From Arthrobacter sunyaminii (GTDB taxonomy: Bacteria > Actinomycetota > Actinomycetes > Actinomycetales > Micrococcaceae), in NCBI RefSeq assembly GCF_018866305.1, contig NZ_CP076456.1, forward strand, positions 1,674,001 to 1,738,000: 64,000 nt of DNA. The letters run 5' to 3'. Within the stretch, counting starts at the first letter, position 1. Every line of letters starts with the position of its first letter. The notes beneath the pieces are model-generated. The model saw nothing but the letters and a program-made list of their open reading frames with translations. It ran no database searches and was not told where the DNA came from. Shown piece by piece: positions 1 through 8,918 of this stretch. Made by a program: the position numbers and the translations under genes.

Positions 1-150
1 CCCAAGACCGTTACGGTCACGGCTACGCCGGAGAACGGTGAAGCCATCACCTTCGACGCGGTCCTTCGCATCGATACCCCGGGTGAAGCGGATTACTACC
101 GCAACGGCGGCATCCTGCAGTACGTCCTGCGCCAGATCACCGCTAAGTAG
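1..150 (+). CDS. acn: Aconitate hydratase, C-terminal end (partial)
   Basis: Only the last 49 codons and a TAG stop are present; the gene enters from the left edge. The translated tail ends in [18 protein letters not shown], which matches the conserved C-terminal end of AcnA-type aconitases (…[10 protein letters not shown]…), the TCA-cycle enzyme that interconverts citrate and isocitrate. The preceding residues ([19 protein letters not shown]…DTPGEADY) fit the swivelling domain 4 of the family. The neighbouring dxs gene is a known actinobacterial arrangement. The [4Fe-4S] and catalytic residues lie outside the window and cannot be checked. Confidence 0.9.
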   Translation, partial: PKTVTVTATPENGEAITFDAVLRIDTPGEADYYRNGGILQYVLRQITAK

Positions 151-193
151 CAAGGCGCTCCTCACCGCAACTGAAGCGGTTTTGAGGATTTGG

Positions 194-235
194 GAGCCCC
201 GCCGGCCGAGTTTTTGAACTCGGCCGGCGGGGCTC
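194..235 (+). terminator. Strong hairpin terminator after acn
   Basis: A perfect 17-bp inverted repeat (left arm 194-210, right arm 219-235, core CCCCGCCGGCCGAG) encloses an 8-nt loop, 44 bp after the acn stop. A weak T-rich stretch (CTTTGCCTG) follows. It should end the acn transcript and insulate dxs, which starts about 100 bp further on. Confidence 0.88.
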
Positions 236-332
236 TTTGCCTGTTGTGGAACAGGAGCGGCTCCTTCAAGCGTTAGAGTTAAACGTTGTGACGGTGTGCA
301 GTGCCGTTGCCTAAAAGCAAGGGAGACGCCCG

Positions 333-2306
333 TTGGGACTTCTGGAAACCATCCGTGATCCGCGGGACCTCAGCAAGCTCACCACGGAGCAGCTGGAGCG
401 TTTGTCTGCGGAAATCCGGTCCTTCCTGATCAGTAATGTTGCCCAAACCGGCGGCCATCTTGGCCCTAACCTGGGCGTTGTGGAGCTGACCGTGGGAATC
501 CACCGGGTCTTTGACTCGCCCCGGGACAGCATCGTTTTTGACACCGGCCACCAGTCCTACGTGCACAAGATCCTCACCGGGCGCCAGGATTTCTCGACCC
601 TTCGACAGCAGGGCGGGATGTCCGGCTACCCTTCAAGGGCCGAGTCTGTGCATGACATTGTGGAATCCTCCCATGCTTCCTCGTCACTGTCCTGGGCGGA
701 CGGCATCTCCCGCGCCCGGCAGCTCACCGGCGAAGGCGACCGCTACACCGTGGTGATGGTGGGCGACGGCGCCCTGACCGGCGGCATGGCCTGGGAAGCC
801 CTGAACAATATCGCGGCGGACCAGCGCCGCCGGGTCGTGATCGTGGTCAACGACAACGGACGCTCCTACGCACCCACCATTGGCGGCCTGGCCGACTACC
901 TCGCGTCCCTGCGCCCCACACTGGACGCCGTGCGCACCCACCGCGCGTACGAGAACACGCTCGGATGGTGGAAGCAGCGGCTCCAGCACGGCGGCCCGGT
1001 TGGCAGGTTCACGTATCACAGCCTGCATGCAGCCAAGCGCGGCATTAAGGACTGGTGGGCGCCGCAGGGTTTGTTTGAAGACCTGGGCATGAAGTACATC
1101 GGTCCGATTGACGGACACGACATGGCGGCCGTGGAACGTGCCCTCATCAAAGCCCGCAACTACAACGGTCCCGTGATTGTGCACGCGATGACGGAAAAGG
1201 GCCGCGGTTATGCTCCCGCCCGTGCCAACGTGGCAGACCAGTTCCACGCCGTGGGCATCATCGATCCGGAAACCGGTAAGCCGGTTGAGCCGGGCAGCAA
1301 GCAGTCCTGGACATCTGTCTTCGCGACGGAGATCGCCGACATTGCCGATGAGCGCGAAGACATTGTGGGCATCACCGGTGCCATGCTGATTCCGGTTGGC
1401 CTGCACCGGTTCGCTGAGAAGCATCCCGAGCGGGTGTTCGACGTCGGCATCGCCGAGCAGCACGCCCTCACCTCTGCGGCGGGCATGGCTTTCGGCGGGC
1501 TGCACCCCGTCGTCGCGCTTTACGCAACCTTCCTGAACCGGGCCTTCGACCAGCTGCTCATGGATGTGGCCCTGCATAAGGCCGGCGTAACCATTGTGCT
1601 GGACCGCGCCGGAGTCACCGGCCCCGACGGCGCCAGCCATCACGGCATGTGGGACATGTCGATGCTGCAGATCGTGCCGGGCCTGCACCTGGCGGCCCCG
1701 CGTGATGCCACCCGGCTGAAGGAAGAACTGCGCGAGGCTGTCGCCATCAATGATGCCCCCAGCGTGGTCCGGTTCTCCAAGGGAACGGTTGGCCCCGACG
1801 TGGATGCGCTGGAACGCACCACCGACGGCGTGGACGTGCTGGCCCGCCGTCCCACGGGTGAAAAGTCCAATGACGTCCTGATTGTCAGCGTCGGCGCCAT
1901 GGCCGAAATGGCCCTGCAGGTGGCCGGCCGCCTCGGTGACCAGGGCATCAGCTCCACTGTGGTGGATCCGCGCTGGGTCCTGCCCGTGCCGCGGTCGATT
2001 ATCCGCATGGCGGCCGAACACCGGATCGTTATTGTGATCGAGGACGGCGTGCGCGCCGGCGGTGTCGGGTCGCGGATCCGGCAGGAAATGCGGGCCGCCG
2101 GTGTGGACACCGCGCTGAACGAGGTTGGTCTTCCAGTGGAATTCCTGGACCACGGCACCCGCGGGGAGGTCTTGGAGCGCGTCGGGCTGACTGCCCGGCA
2201 GGTGGCCAACGACGTCGTCGCGCAGGTTCTGGGGACCAAGGTCCCGTTCGCCCGCCCGCTTCCCGGGCAGGAAATGCCCACCGGCCAGATTCCGAAAATC
2301 CAGTAG
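333..2306 (+). CDS. dxs: 1-deoxy-D-xylulose-5-phosphate synthase
   Basis: Catalyses the thiamine-diphosphate-dependent condensation of pyruvate and glyceraldehyde 3-phosphate, the first step of the MEP isoprenoid pathway (cytoplasmic). The 657-residue protein has the family's normal length. Visible motifs are [13 protein letters not shown] near residue 75, the ThDP/Mg site [16 protein letters not shown] with Asp145, YIGPIDGHD near 255, and the catalytic-glutamate segment [18 protein letters not shown] with Glu375; a transketolase C-terminal domain ends the protein. The start is TTG at 333, preceded by GGGAGAC at 321-327; no closer ATG keeps the conserved N-terminus ([13 protein letters not shown]). 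It has its own promoter space after the acn terminator. Confidence 0.97.
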   Translation: MGLLETIRDPRDLSKLTTEQLERLSAEIRSFLISNVAQTGGHLGPNLGVVELTVGIHRVFDSPRDSIVFDTGHQSYVHKILTGRQDFSTLRQQGGMSGYPSRAESVHDIVESSHASSSLSWADGISRARQLTGEGDRYTVVMVGDGALTGGMAWEALNNIAADQRRRVVIVVNDNGRSYAPTIGGLADYLASLRPTLDAVRTHRAYENTLGWWKQRLQHGGPVGRFTYHSLHAAKRGIKDWWAPQGLFEDLGMKYIGPIDGHDMAAVERALIKARNYNGPVIVHAMTEKGRGYAPARANVADQFHAVGIIDPETGKPVEPGSKQSWTSVFATEIADIADEREDIVGITGAMLIPVGLHRFAEKHPERVFDVGIAEQHALTSAAGMAFGGLHPVVALYATFLNRAFDQLLMDVALHKAGVTIVLDRAGVTGPDGASHHGMWDMSMLQIVPGLHLAAPRDATRLKEELREAVAINDAPSVVRFSKGTVGPDVDALERTTDGVDVLARRPTGEKSNDVLIVSVGAMAEMALQVAGRLGDQGISSTVVDPRWVLPVPRSIIRMAAEHRIVIVIEDGVRAGGVGSRIRQEMRAAGVDTALNEVGLPVEFLDHGTRGEVLERVGLTARQVANDVVAQVLGTKVPFARPLPGQEMPTGQIPKIQ

Positions 2307-2354
2307 GCGCCGCGGATAACCGCTAGTGGCAGCTGCAACCGCAAGGGGTGGACC

Positions 2355-3203
<849 letters not shown>

Positions 3204-3284
3204 GCGCTCCAGCGCGGCTACTGGCCATGACTATTTGGGGCGCAGCGGGTATCGGATTCCGCTGTTCTTCTCTAGTGTCAAACC

Positions 3285-3602
3285 ATGGCTGAGCAGAACC
3301 TTGACCACGTCCTTCTGTTTCTCGACGAGTGCACCCTGGCCGGGCTTGATGAGAGTGAATCGGTGCTGGCCGCGGACCTGTACGGCATGTACATGATTTG
3401 GTGCGAGAACGGCGGCCGGGAACCTGCCCCGGTTCACCATTTCTACGGAGCCGTCCGCGAGGCGGGTCTTGCGGAAGTGACCCGTCACTCCGAACGCGCC
3501 TATGAGGGCGTGCTGCCGACGGGGCCGATCCCCGTCCAATACATCATGGAGACGGACAAGGCCCCCGGTCCCAACACCAATCCGTTTCCCTTTAGCGGTT
3601 AA
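3285..3602 (+). CDS. Hypothetical 105-aa protein with primase-C-terminal-like winged helix
   Basis: Small acidic protein of unknown function. Residues 25-60 (ADLYGMYMIWCENGGREP…FYGAVREAGL) follow the pattern LYxxYxxWCxxNGxxP…FxxxLxxxG, which I associate with the winged helix at the C-terminus of phage and plasmid D5-type primase-helicases. Here it stands alone with no helicase domain. A DNA- or nucleoprotein-binding role is inferred only. There is no strong ribosome-binding site in front of the ATG. It sits between the NmrA-like gene and the aldo/keto reductase, in the same direction. Confidence 0.6.
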   Translation: MAEQNLDHVLLFLDECTLAGLDESESVLAADLYGMYMIWCENGGREPAPVHHFYGAVREAGLAEVTRHSERAYEGVLPTGPIPVQYIMETDKAPGPNTNPFPFSG

Positions 3603-3657
3603 GCTTTACGGCGCTGCGGGGCATGCCGGGGCGCTGAGGTTCGGTAGCGTGGGCTCC

Positions 3658-4635
3658 ATGACTTCTTACAACAGACTCGGAAATTCCGGCCTCACCGTCT
3701 CCACTGTGGGACTGGGCTGCAACAACCTCGGACGACCCGGAACACCCACCGAAGTTCAGGAGGGAACCGACGCCGTCGTTAACGCGGCCATTGACGCGGG
3801 AATCACCCTCTTCGACGTCGCCGACAGTTACGGCGCTGTTCCGGGGCTCAGCGAGGAAATGCTCGGCAAGGCGCTGGGGAACCGGCGCGGGGACGTAGTG
3901 CTGGCCACCAAGTTCGGCATGGACATGAAGGGCGTAAACGGCCGGGACTTTGATGCCCGCGGTTCGCGCCGGTACATCGTTAAGGCTGCGGAAGCTTCGC
4001 TGCGCCGTCTGGGCACGGACTGGATTGACCTCTACCAGTTCCATACACCGGATCCGCTCACGCCGATCGAGGAGACCCTCGCGGCTTTGGATGACCTGGT
4101 CACCAGCGGCAAGGTGCGCTACATCGGCCACTCCAACCGTGCCGGCTGGGAGATTGCCGAAGCTGAGTTCACTGCACGGATGGGCGGCTACACCCCGTTC
4201 ATCTCGGCGCAGAACCACTACAACCTGCTGGACCGGCGCGCAGAGCTTGAGGTTGTTCCCGCAGCGGAAGCCTACGGGTTGGGCATTCTGCCCTACTTCC
4301 CGCTCGCCAACGGATTGCTGACGGGCAAGTACAGCAGCGGCAAGGCCCCCGAGGGCAGCCGGCTGACGCACTCCCGGCAGAACCTGCTGGACAATGCTGA
4401 TTTCGACCAGCTGGCTGAATTCGGCACATTCGCCAAGGACCGCGGGCTCACCGAAGTTGAGGTGGCCTTCTCCTGGCTGGCCGCACAGCCTGCTGTCTCT
4501 TCAGTCATCGCCGGTGCCACCTCGGTTGAGCAGGTGCAGCAGAACGCCGAGGCCGTTTCCTGGGAGCCGTCGGAGAAGGATCTGGAGGAACTGGACCGGA
4601 TCTTCCCGCGGATGCCGAAGGTTGCCCTGTTCTAG
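3658..4635 (+). CDS. Aldo/keto reductase
   Basis: A 325-residue NADPH-dependent reductase of the AKR superfamily (TIM barrel). The catalytic pair is visible as DVADSYG with Asp53 and Tyr58, followed by VLATKFG (Lys) and IDLYQFHTPDP (His). The cofactor-binding C-terminal part carries SSVIAGATSVEQVQQNAEA, the usual AKR NADPH-phosphate region. An upstream in-frame start at 3502 would overlap the preceding gene, so the ATG at 3658, at the start of the conserved MxYxxLGxSGLxVS pattern, is preferred. Its last ~35 codons and 3' flank are duplicated at 6456-6683 and partly at 17532-17698. Confidence 0.92.
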   Translation: MTSYNRLGNSGLTVSTVGLGCNNLGRPGTPTEVQEGTDAVVNAAIDAGITLFDVADSYGAVPGLSEEMLGKALGNRRGDVVLATKFGMDMKGVNGRDFDARGSRRYIVKAAEASLRRLGTDWIDLYQFHTPDPLTPIEETLAALDDLVTSGKVRYIGHSNRAGWEIAEAEFTARMGGYTPFISAQNHYNLLDRRAELEVVPAAEAYGLGILPYFPLANGLLTGKYSSGKAPEGSRLTHSRQNLLDNADFDQLAEFGTFAKDRGLTEVEVAFSWLAAQPAVSSVIAGATSVEQVQQNAEAVSWEPSEKDLEELDRIFPRMPKVALF

Positions 4636-4649
4636 TTCTCGCATCCCGT

Positions 4650-4750
4650 CGCCTTGGGTGCGCCGGAGGATCCGGAACGGCGGCAACGAAAATCCCTGCT
4701 CGCAGAGCTCGCCGGGATTATTAAAGCCGCCTAACCCGGGCCCTCCGGCG
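4650..4750 (+). repeat. Palindromic repeat, copy 1 (direct)
   Basis: About 100 bp just after the aldo/keto reductase stop. The core is an imperfect stem: left arm 4680-4696 (GCGGCAACGAAAATCCC) against right arm 4714-4730 (GGGATTATTAAAGCCGC), with GCGGC and ATCCC paired and a bulge between. The loop contains AGCTC repeats. Highly similar copies occur at 6582-6683 (same strand) and 17532-17632 (inverted). It may act as the reductase terminator, but its reuse elsewhere marks it as a dispersed element. Confidence 0.85.
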
Positions 4751-4759
4751 TCATGCACA

Positions 4760-4963
4760 GCCCTGCTCACCCCGGGTGTCAAACACCAGGGGGCAGCAGT
4801 TGGCGGCGATACAGGTTGGCCGGGCTAGTAATCCGCGAACATCTGCCGGTCGCGTCCACACGGACTTTCAATTGTCGTCCGGGCGGGGTCAATCAAGGCC
4901 TGTTCAGGTGCCGCAAGTTCGTGCGTCGTGTGGGCTGGTTTCGTTCACGGCCCTTGCTGGCCC
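4760..4963 (-). pseudogene. Deleted cytidine-deaminase remnant
   Basis: Reading the + strand, this stretch aligns patchily with the intact deaminase gene at 8919-9359. GCTCACC…GGTGTC…CAGGGGGCAGCAG matches its 3' end, CATCTGCCGGTC…CACGGACTTT matches the catalytic region, and TTCGTTCACGGCCCTTGCTGGCC matches its start and upstream flank. On the minus strand the piece SPCGRDR is still readable. The middle, including the PCAE zinc/catalytic motif, is deleted and the frame is broken. About 205 bp remain of roughly 440. It lies directly behind repeat copy 1. Confidence 0.75.
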
Positions 4964-5577
4964 GGAGTCGAATGACCCGGATCGACGGTATGCCCGGGTT
5001 CTCGGGGAACGAAGATCCGAACTTTGGCGCCGTCGTCCTGTACCAGCGCACCAGAGGGCTGCCCACGTACCGCACCTATGAGTACAAAGTCCCCAGCCGA
5101 ACCGGCGAAATTCAGGGTGAGCACGACATACGCGGTTAGCCGGAAATCAGCGGGAAGCAGAAACCATGCTGCGAGCAGGACAGCTCCCCACACGATGCAC
5201 GGCGCCAAGGCTGCGATCACGAAACTTCGGTGGCTGAGGTACGCCCGGCTTCCTGCGGTGAGGAAGGGGAAAGCCATCCCGTAAGAGGGCCGAATACCGG
5301 TCAGAACATGTACTGCAACGCCGTGGGTCGCTTCGTGAACTGCCATATAAACGAGGACGGAAATCGCGGTCACTGCGATGGTGCCCCAAAGACTCCAGCC
5401 AGAGGTGAGAGGCAGAGCGAACACCAGAGCTGCGGTGCCGGCAGCAAGGACAATGAGAAGGAAGAGAGACTGGGTGGCGAGCTGGAACTTCCGCTCGCTT
5501 TTGATATCGATGGTCTGGTGGAGGAGATAACCAGTCGGGAGTGCTGAAATCCCGCGTGCCTTGGCCTGACCTGTCAT
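4945..5577 (-). CDS. DUF3267-type putative zincin membrane metalloprotease
   Basis: A 210-residue membrane protein with about four hydrophobic segments. The second contains HEATHG (HExxH zinc-binding motif), and the last contains NFAGSAGDF, where Asp is the likely third zinc ligand; this arrangement is typical of DUF3267 putative zincin peptidases of the intramembrane type. GGAGG just upstream (5582-5587) fixes the ATG at 5577 rather than the longer frame. Substrate unknown. The C-terminal 20 residues are hydrophilic, and the stop overlaps the edge of the deaminase remnant, so the true C-terminus may have been altered by the same rearrangement. Confidence 0.75.
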   Translation of the reverse strand: MTGQAKARGISALPTGYLLHQTIDIKSERKFQLATQSLFLLIVLAAGTAALVFALPLTSGWSLWGTIAVTAISVLVYMAVHEATHGVAVHVLTGIRPSYGMAFPFLTAGSRAYLSHRSFVIAALAPCIVWGAVLLAAWFLLPADFRLTAYVVLTLNFAGSAGDFVLIGAVRGQPSGALVQDDGAKVRIFVPREPGHTVDPGHSTPGQQGP

Positions 5578-5799
5578 GCCTTTCCTCCGAGTCCGCCTTC
5601 TCCGTGCTTGCAGCCGTCCCAGCGAGTGCAGCACACTGCAGCGCCCGCGGCAAGAGAGACTGGGGCGGGGTCCAAACGTGCACCGGAGGTGCCGTGGCAT
5701 GGATTGACAGTCGTCCGTCGACGCATAATCCTGCTAAACGGCCGGTGATTGTCCCGGCATGACGCGATCAGCAAAGACCGTGAGGCGAAGGAGGGCAGC

Positions 5800-6411
5800 G
5801 TGGGAACAATCTCCCTGGACCTGTTTATGAGCATCGACGGTGTGTATCAGGGCCCTGGCAGCGCTGACGAGGACCCGTCTGATGGCTTCACCCTCGGAGG
5901 CTGGCAGGCAGCCTATTCGGACGCCGAGTCGGGTCGTGCGATTATGGCCGGCATAAACCGGATGGACGCGCTGCTGCTTGGGAGAAGAACCTACGACATC
6001 TTCGCCGGCTACTGGCCGCAGCGCGGAACTTCGAACCCCATTGCCGAGAAGTTCAACTCCATGGACAAGTACGTCGTGTCCCGGACAATGGACGACGCCG
6101 GCTGGCAGGGGACGGCGGTCCTCCCGGAAGTTGAACAGGCAGCCGGTCTCAAGGGTAAGTATGAGGACATCCACGTTGTGGGCAGCGGTGCCCTCGCCGG
6201 GTCGCTGCTGGACTCCGGCATCCTCGATCGACTCAACCTCTTCATTTATCCCTTGACGTTGGGTACCGGCAAACGGATCTTCACGGCAGGAAGAAGTGTG
6301 CCGGCGGCTTTCACGTTGGCCGGGACACCGCAGGCCTTTCCTTCCGGGGTGCTCCGCGTGGTCTACGATCGCTCAGGTGCCCCAGTGACGGGGATTACTG
6401 CGGGGGAGTAG
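5800..6411 (+). CDS. Dihydrofolate reductase-like (RibD C-terminal domain) protein
   Basis: A 203-residue protein of the RibD-C/DHFR-like fold (YyaP/YwjB group). It begins with TISLDLFMSIDGVYQGPG, has the family segment LLGRRTYDIFAGYWP near residue 60, then KYVVSRTM, VVGSGALAGSLLDSGILDRLNLFIYPLTLGTGKRIF. These match NADPH-binding and barrel strands of the family. The physiological substrate is unknown; the group is usually annotated as a deaminase-reductase relative. AAGGAGG at 5788-5794 supports the GTG start at 5800. It is convergent with nothing and sits inside the decayed region but looks intact. Confidence 0.88.
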   Translation: MGTISLDLFMSIDGVYQGPGSADEDPSDGFTLGGWQAAYSDAESGRAIMAGINRMDALLLGRRTYDIFAGYWPQRGTSNPIAEKFNSMDKYVVSRTMDDAGWQGTAVLPEVEQAAGLKGKYEDIHVVGSGALAGSLLDSGILDRLNLFIYPLTLGTGKRIFTAGRSVPAAFTLAGTPQAFPSGVLRVVYDRSGAPVTGITAGE

Positions 6412-6455
6412 GTCGCTTTGCTGCTTCGGCCGCGGAACCGGGAAGCCGCGGTTTG

Positions 6456-6563
6456 GAGCAGGTCCAGAAAAACGCTGAAGCCGCCTCCTGGGAGCCGTCG
6501 GAGAAGGACCCGGAGGAGCTGGACCGGATCTTCCCGCGGATGCCGAAGGTGGCTTTGTTCTAA
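6456..6563 (+). pseudogene. Aldo/keto reductase C-terminal fragment
   Basis: Thirty-five codons plus TAA that match the tail of the intact reductase at 4528-4635: EQVQKNAEAASWEPSEKD and then EELDRIFPRMPKVALF. There is no reductase sequence upstream; the DHFR-like gene ends 44 bp before. Small differences (for example KDP for KDL) show this is a diverged copy, not a recent duplication. Confidence 0.85.
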
Positions 6564-6581
6564 GCCTTTTGGCCGAGCGGC

Positions 6582-6683
6582 ACCTTGGGTGCGCAGGAGG
6601 TCCCGGAACGGCGGCAACGAAAATCCCTCGCTCGCAGAGCTCGCCGGGATTATTAAAGCCGCCCTAACCCGGGCCCTCCGGCG
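6582..6683 (+). repeat. Palindromic repeat, copy 2 (direct)
   Basis: Same element as copy 1, in the same position relative to the reductase tail. The arms are 6611-6627 and 6646-6662, identical in sequence to copy 1 (GCGGCAACGAAAATCCC / GGGATTATTAAAGCCGC). The loop is one base longer. Similarity stops around 6683, where copy 1 runs into the deaminase remnant and this copy into unrelated DNA. Confidence 0.88.
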
Positions 6684-6907
6684 ATGGTGTACCCGACAGC
6701 ATCCGGGATCAGGGATCGAAGCAACCGCAAACGTCGAGACCTCCCGCTGACGGTGTCGGTCAGGAAGTCTCCGAAATGATGACTCCATGGATTTTTACTA
6801 TCCTTAATAAGGAGCCATCTCGTCGCGTGGCCGAGACTGCGGCCAGGGAATAGGGTGAGCGGCGCGGGGCTGCCCTTCCATCCCCAATCCGGAGAGAGGA
6901 ACCCCTG
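6684..6907. other. Non-coding stretch before the secreted protein
   Basis: I see no convincing gene here. The only supported element is the ribosome-binding site GGAGAGAGGA at 6891-6900, in front of the next GTG start. A short AT-richer patch (TTTTTACTATCCTTAATAAGG, around 6793-6813) may carry the promoter of that gene. Confidence 0.5.
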
Positions 6908-7756
6908 GTGCAGATTACCACCGCGAAGCTGGCGGGTATCGCCGCCGCTGTAGCCCTTGTCGCCGGGGCGGCCGGAGGAGTAGCCGGTGCCAGCCTTGCC
7001 GGTGACAGCACTCCCGACGTCATCGAGACGCCGCAGCCGACCGTGTCCGCGATGGCCCCGACGCTGCCCGCCGAAGTGCAGGATGCCCCTGAGGTGCCCG
7101 CTGAAGTCGTCCAGCAAATTGAAGCAAACGTAACCGTCAATGACGTGGATATTACCGACGCCCGCGTCTACACGGTCGCGGACATTGACGTAGTGGTAGC
7201 AGTGGTTAGCAGCGTTGATGTGGACGTTAACGCCGTCGGCATCTGGACTATGGAAAACAACGTCATTGTCGGCGCGGCGAATGCCCCTGCCGCCGAAACC
7301 ACAGACTTTGAGCAGGTCGACCCGCCCTCGGAAGTGGCGGAAGTGGCCGCTGAAGCAGAAGTCCCTGTGGGCGCTGTGCCCGCGGCAGGCGGCGATCGCG
7401 TCCCCGCCGCCCAAGCGGTCCCACCGGAAGTGGTGGAGGGGATTATCCGCCTGAATTGGGAAGGTGACGACCCATCACTGTACTTCGAGGACCCCGTAAC
7501 CGCCGGGATGGTGGTCGCTGAAGGGCGTTACTACGTGGCTCTTTCATTTCGGGTGCAGGACTACGAAAGCAACGAGCATAGTCACGGCGTGGGCGTATGG
7601 GTAGGCGATGCTCTGGACCGCAAGTCCCTGGTGCCGGCCAACAATGCCACGCGCCGCTTCACTCCTACTGTTCCGCAGGCTACCGACGCAGATCCGGATG
7701 CCGTTTCAGCCGCGATGCGCACCGTAGGGTGGGGGTGGGACAGAGGGCGCAATTAG
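6908..7756 (+). CDS. Exported Ala/Val/Pro-rich hypothetical protein, probably frameshifted near its end
   Basis: The 282-residue product has a hydrophobic N-terminal segment (residues 8-30, an export signal or anchor) and then a low-complexity linker rich in Ala, Val, Pro and Glu. A more regular domain starts near residue 180 (IIRLNWEGDDPSLYFEDP…GRYYVALSFRVQDYE). No family is recognised. GGAGAGAGGA supports the GTG start. The annotated frame ends in an odd GWGWDRGRN after a G-rich tract (7727-7739). A reading one base offset, from 7734 to a TGA at 7884-7886, encodes a protein-like tail (GGTEGAISAANGETTEAWF… ending in SSNTA). The native protein is therefore probably about 326 residues. Confidence 0.65.
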   Translation: MQITTAKLAGIAAAVALVAGAAGGVAGASLAGDSTPDVIETPQPTVSAMAPTLPAEVQDAPEVPAEVVQQIEANVTVNDVDITDARVYTVADIDVVVAVVSSVDVDVNAVGIWTMENNVIVGAANAPAAETTDFEQVDPPSEVAEVAAEAEVPVGAVPAAGGDRVPAAQAVPPEVVEGIIRLNWEGDDPSLYFEDPVTAGMVVAEGRYYVALSFRVQDYESNEHSHGVGVWVGDALDRKSLVPANNATRRFTPTVPQATDADPDAVSAAMRTVGWGWDRGRN

Positions 7757-7886
7757 TGCGGCCAATGGCGAGACCACAGAAGCATGGTTCTTATGCAATC
7801 CGCCCTGGCAGACCGTCGACGCGAACATCCGTGCTGAAGTCCAGCTCGACGCAGCTTTCCATGCCTACTCAAGTAACACGGCGTGA

Positions 7887-8009
7887 TCCGGCCCTTCGTC
7901 GCGCATCGAACGGAGACGGTGCATTGCGCGCCTCTACGGACAGCAGCGCATCCTCGCTGCGGTTGAGAACAAAGCTGACCCAAATGCCCGGCTACATCGT
8001 GGACCGTCG
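7887..8009 (+). other. Coding-like debris, origin not recognised
   Basis: One + frame reads RIERRRCIARLYGQQRIL followed by AAVENKADPNARLHRG without stops. The composition looks like real protein, but there is no start, no ribosome-binding site and no family I can name. It abuts the fadB-like fragment on the other strand and is best taken as further gene debris. Confidence 0.3.
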
Positions 8010-8104
8010 CCCAGGATCATGCACAGGTCGATGTCCTCGGGACCGGCCTCCGCACCTTCGTCCAGCGTCCGGCCAATCTCATCTGCCAGCGCGCGTGTGC
8101 GGCA
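8010..8104 (-). pseudogene. Fragment of a fadB-like 3-hydroxyacyl-CoA dehydrogenase gene
   Basis: On the minus strand a 32-codon stretch reads RTRALADEIGRTLDEGAEAG and then PEDIDLCMILG. The intact gene at 36303-38444 has RTQDALADEIGRMLDEGVVSG and the same PEDIDLCMILG. DNA identity over 8010-8104 versus 36424-36523 is high but not complete. The rest of the gene is absent. It looks like the residue of a second, diverged fadB-type gene. Confidence 0.8.
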
Positions 8105-8115
8105 GCGTTTAGCGA

Positions 8116-8132
8116 GGGGGGGCGGGAGGGGG
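8116..8132 (+). other. G-run cluster, potential G-quadruplex
   Basis: Runs of 7, 3 and 5 guanines separated by single bases (8116-8122, 8124-8126, 8128-8132). The first run can supply two tracts, so four G-triplets are available on the + strand. It lies about 40 bp beyond the 3' end of the isomerase-family gene on the minus strand, where the transcript would carry C-runs. Confidence 0.4.
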
Positions 8133-8172
8133 CAGGATCTGCACGCAACACCTCTCGGTCCGCTGGCAGCAA

Positions 8173-8847
8173 TTACGGGGTCTCCTCCGTGCCGCGGATG
8201 AAGGACGCGGCCCCTGGACCGGCCAATTCGTGGGGGAGCACGGGACGTCCGGACACTGCAAGCAGCAACACGATGGCCGGACCACGCACCTCCGGGCCGG
8301 ACCCATGACTAAACCCTTCATCCGTTGCCACCAGCCGCCAGCCTTTGGCACGTTCCTTGCCGCCTCCGGTTTTGACGCTTGTTTTCAGTTGGTACTTCAG
8401 CGCAGTGACAACATGGGCAGGGGGATACGTTCGGTGAATCCCCACGGGGCGCCGGATATCCTCGCCGTGGATAAACGCTTCAACCAGTCGAGTGGCGAGG
8501 GGAACCGGCGGTCCGGTTTTTCTGGCTTGGACTGACTTCAACCTGTCCAATGTGCGGACGGGGTCTTCCGCACATTCCCGGGCGACACCCAGGGCGTTGG
8601 CGCGGTCAAAATCGAAGCGGGCAGCGATGAGGCTGCCGACAAAGCCTAATCGGTTGGTTTTCGCCGTATCGACAAGATGAGCAAGCACGTCGTGCACACT
8701 CCAGTCCGGGCAGAGGGACGGAGTCTGCCACAGTGAGGGCTGCAACTGCTCCAGATCAGAAATCAAAGCGCGGCGTTCCTCGTGCACCACAGGCCAGATG
8801 CGGGAACCAGCCCCTGATGATGTCCTGAAGGGAAGAGCTTTCACCAT
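8173..8847 (-). CDS. Maleylpyruvate isomerase/DinB-family mycothiol-dependent protein
   Basis: A 224-residue protein of the actinobacterial maleylpyruvate-isomerase N-terminal (DinB-like four-helix bundle) family. It shows the early motif LCPDWSVHDVLAHLVD with the metal-ligand His (residues 46-61), and RLVEAFIHGEDIRRPVG near residue 120, carrying the second His region (HxxD). Members use mycothiol as thiol cofactor; the exact reaction is unknown. The C-terminal part (ATDEGFSHGSGPEVRGPAIVLLLAVSGR) is the typical SCP-2-like tail. The ATG at 8847 is accepted; a later start before VHEERRAL is possible. Confidence 0.82.
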   Translation of the reverse strand: MVKALPFRTSSGAGSRIWPVVHEERRALISDLEQLQPSLWQTPSLCPDWSVHDVLAHLVDTAKTNRLGFVGSLIAARFDFDRANALGVARECAEDPVRTLDRLKSVQARKTGPPVPLATRLVEAFIHGEDIRRPVGIHRTYPPAHVVTALKYQLKTSVKTGGGKERAKGWRLVATDEGFSHGSGPEVRGPAIVLLLAVSGRPVLPHELAGPGAASFIRGTEETP

Positions 8848-8918
8848 GGTCAGGACTCTAACCTGAACCCACGCCGTTTGGCGGACCAGTCTTCAAACCG
8901 GATTGTGCCGGACGGTGC

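Noticed and set aside
4680..4830. Integron attC-like sequence: GCCTAAC near the end of repeat copy 1 fits the RYYYAAC core
   Set aside because: No matching GTTRRRY partner at attC distance, copy 2 has CCCTAAC instead, and there is no integron integrase in the window.
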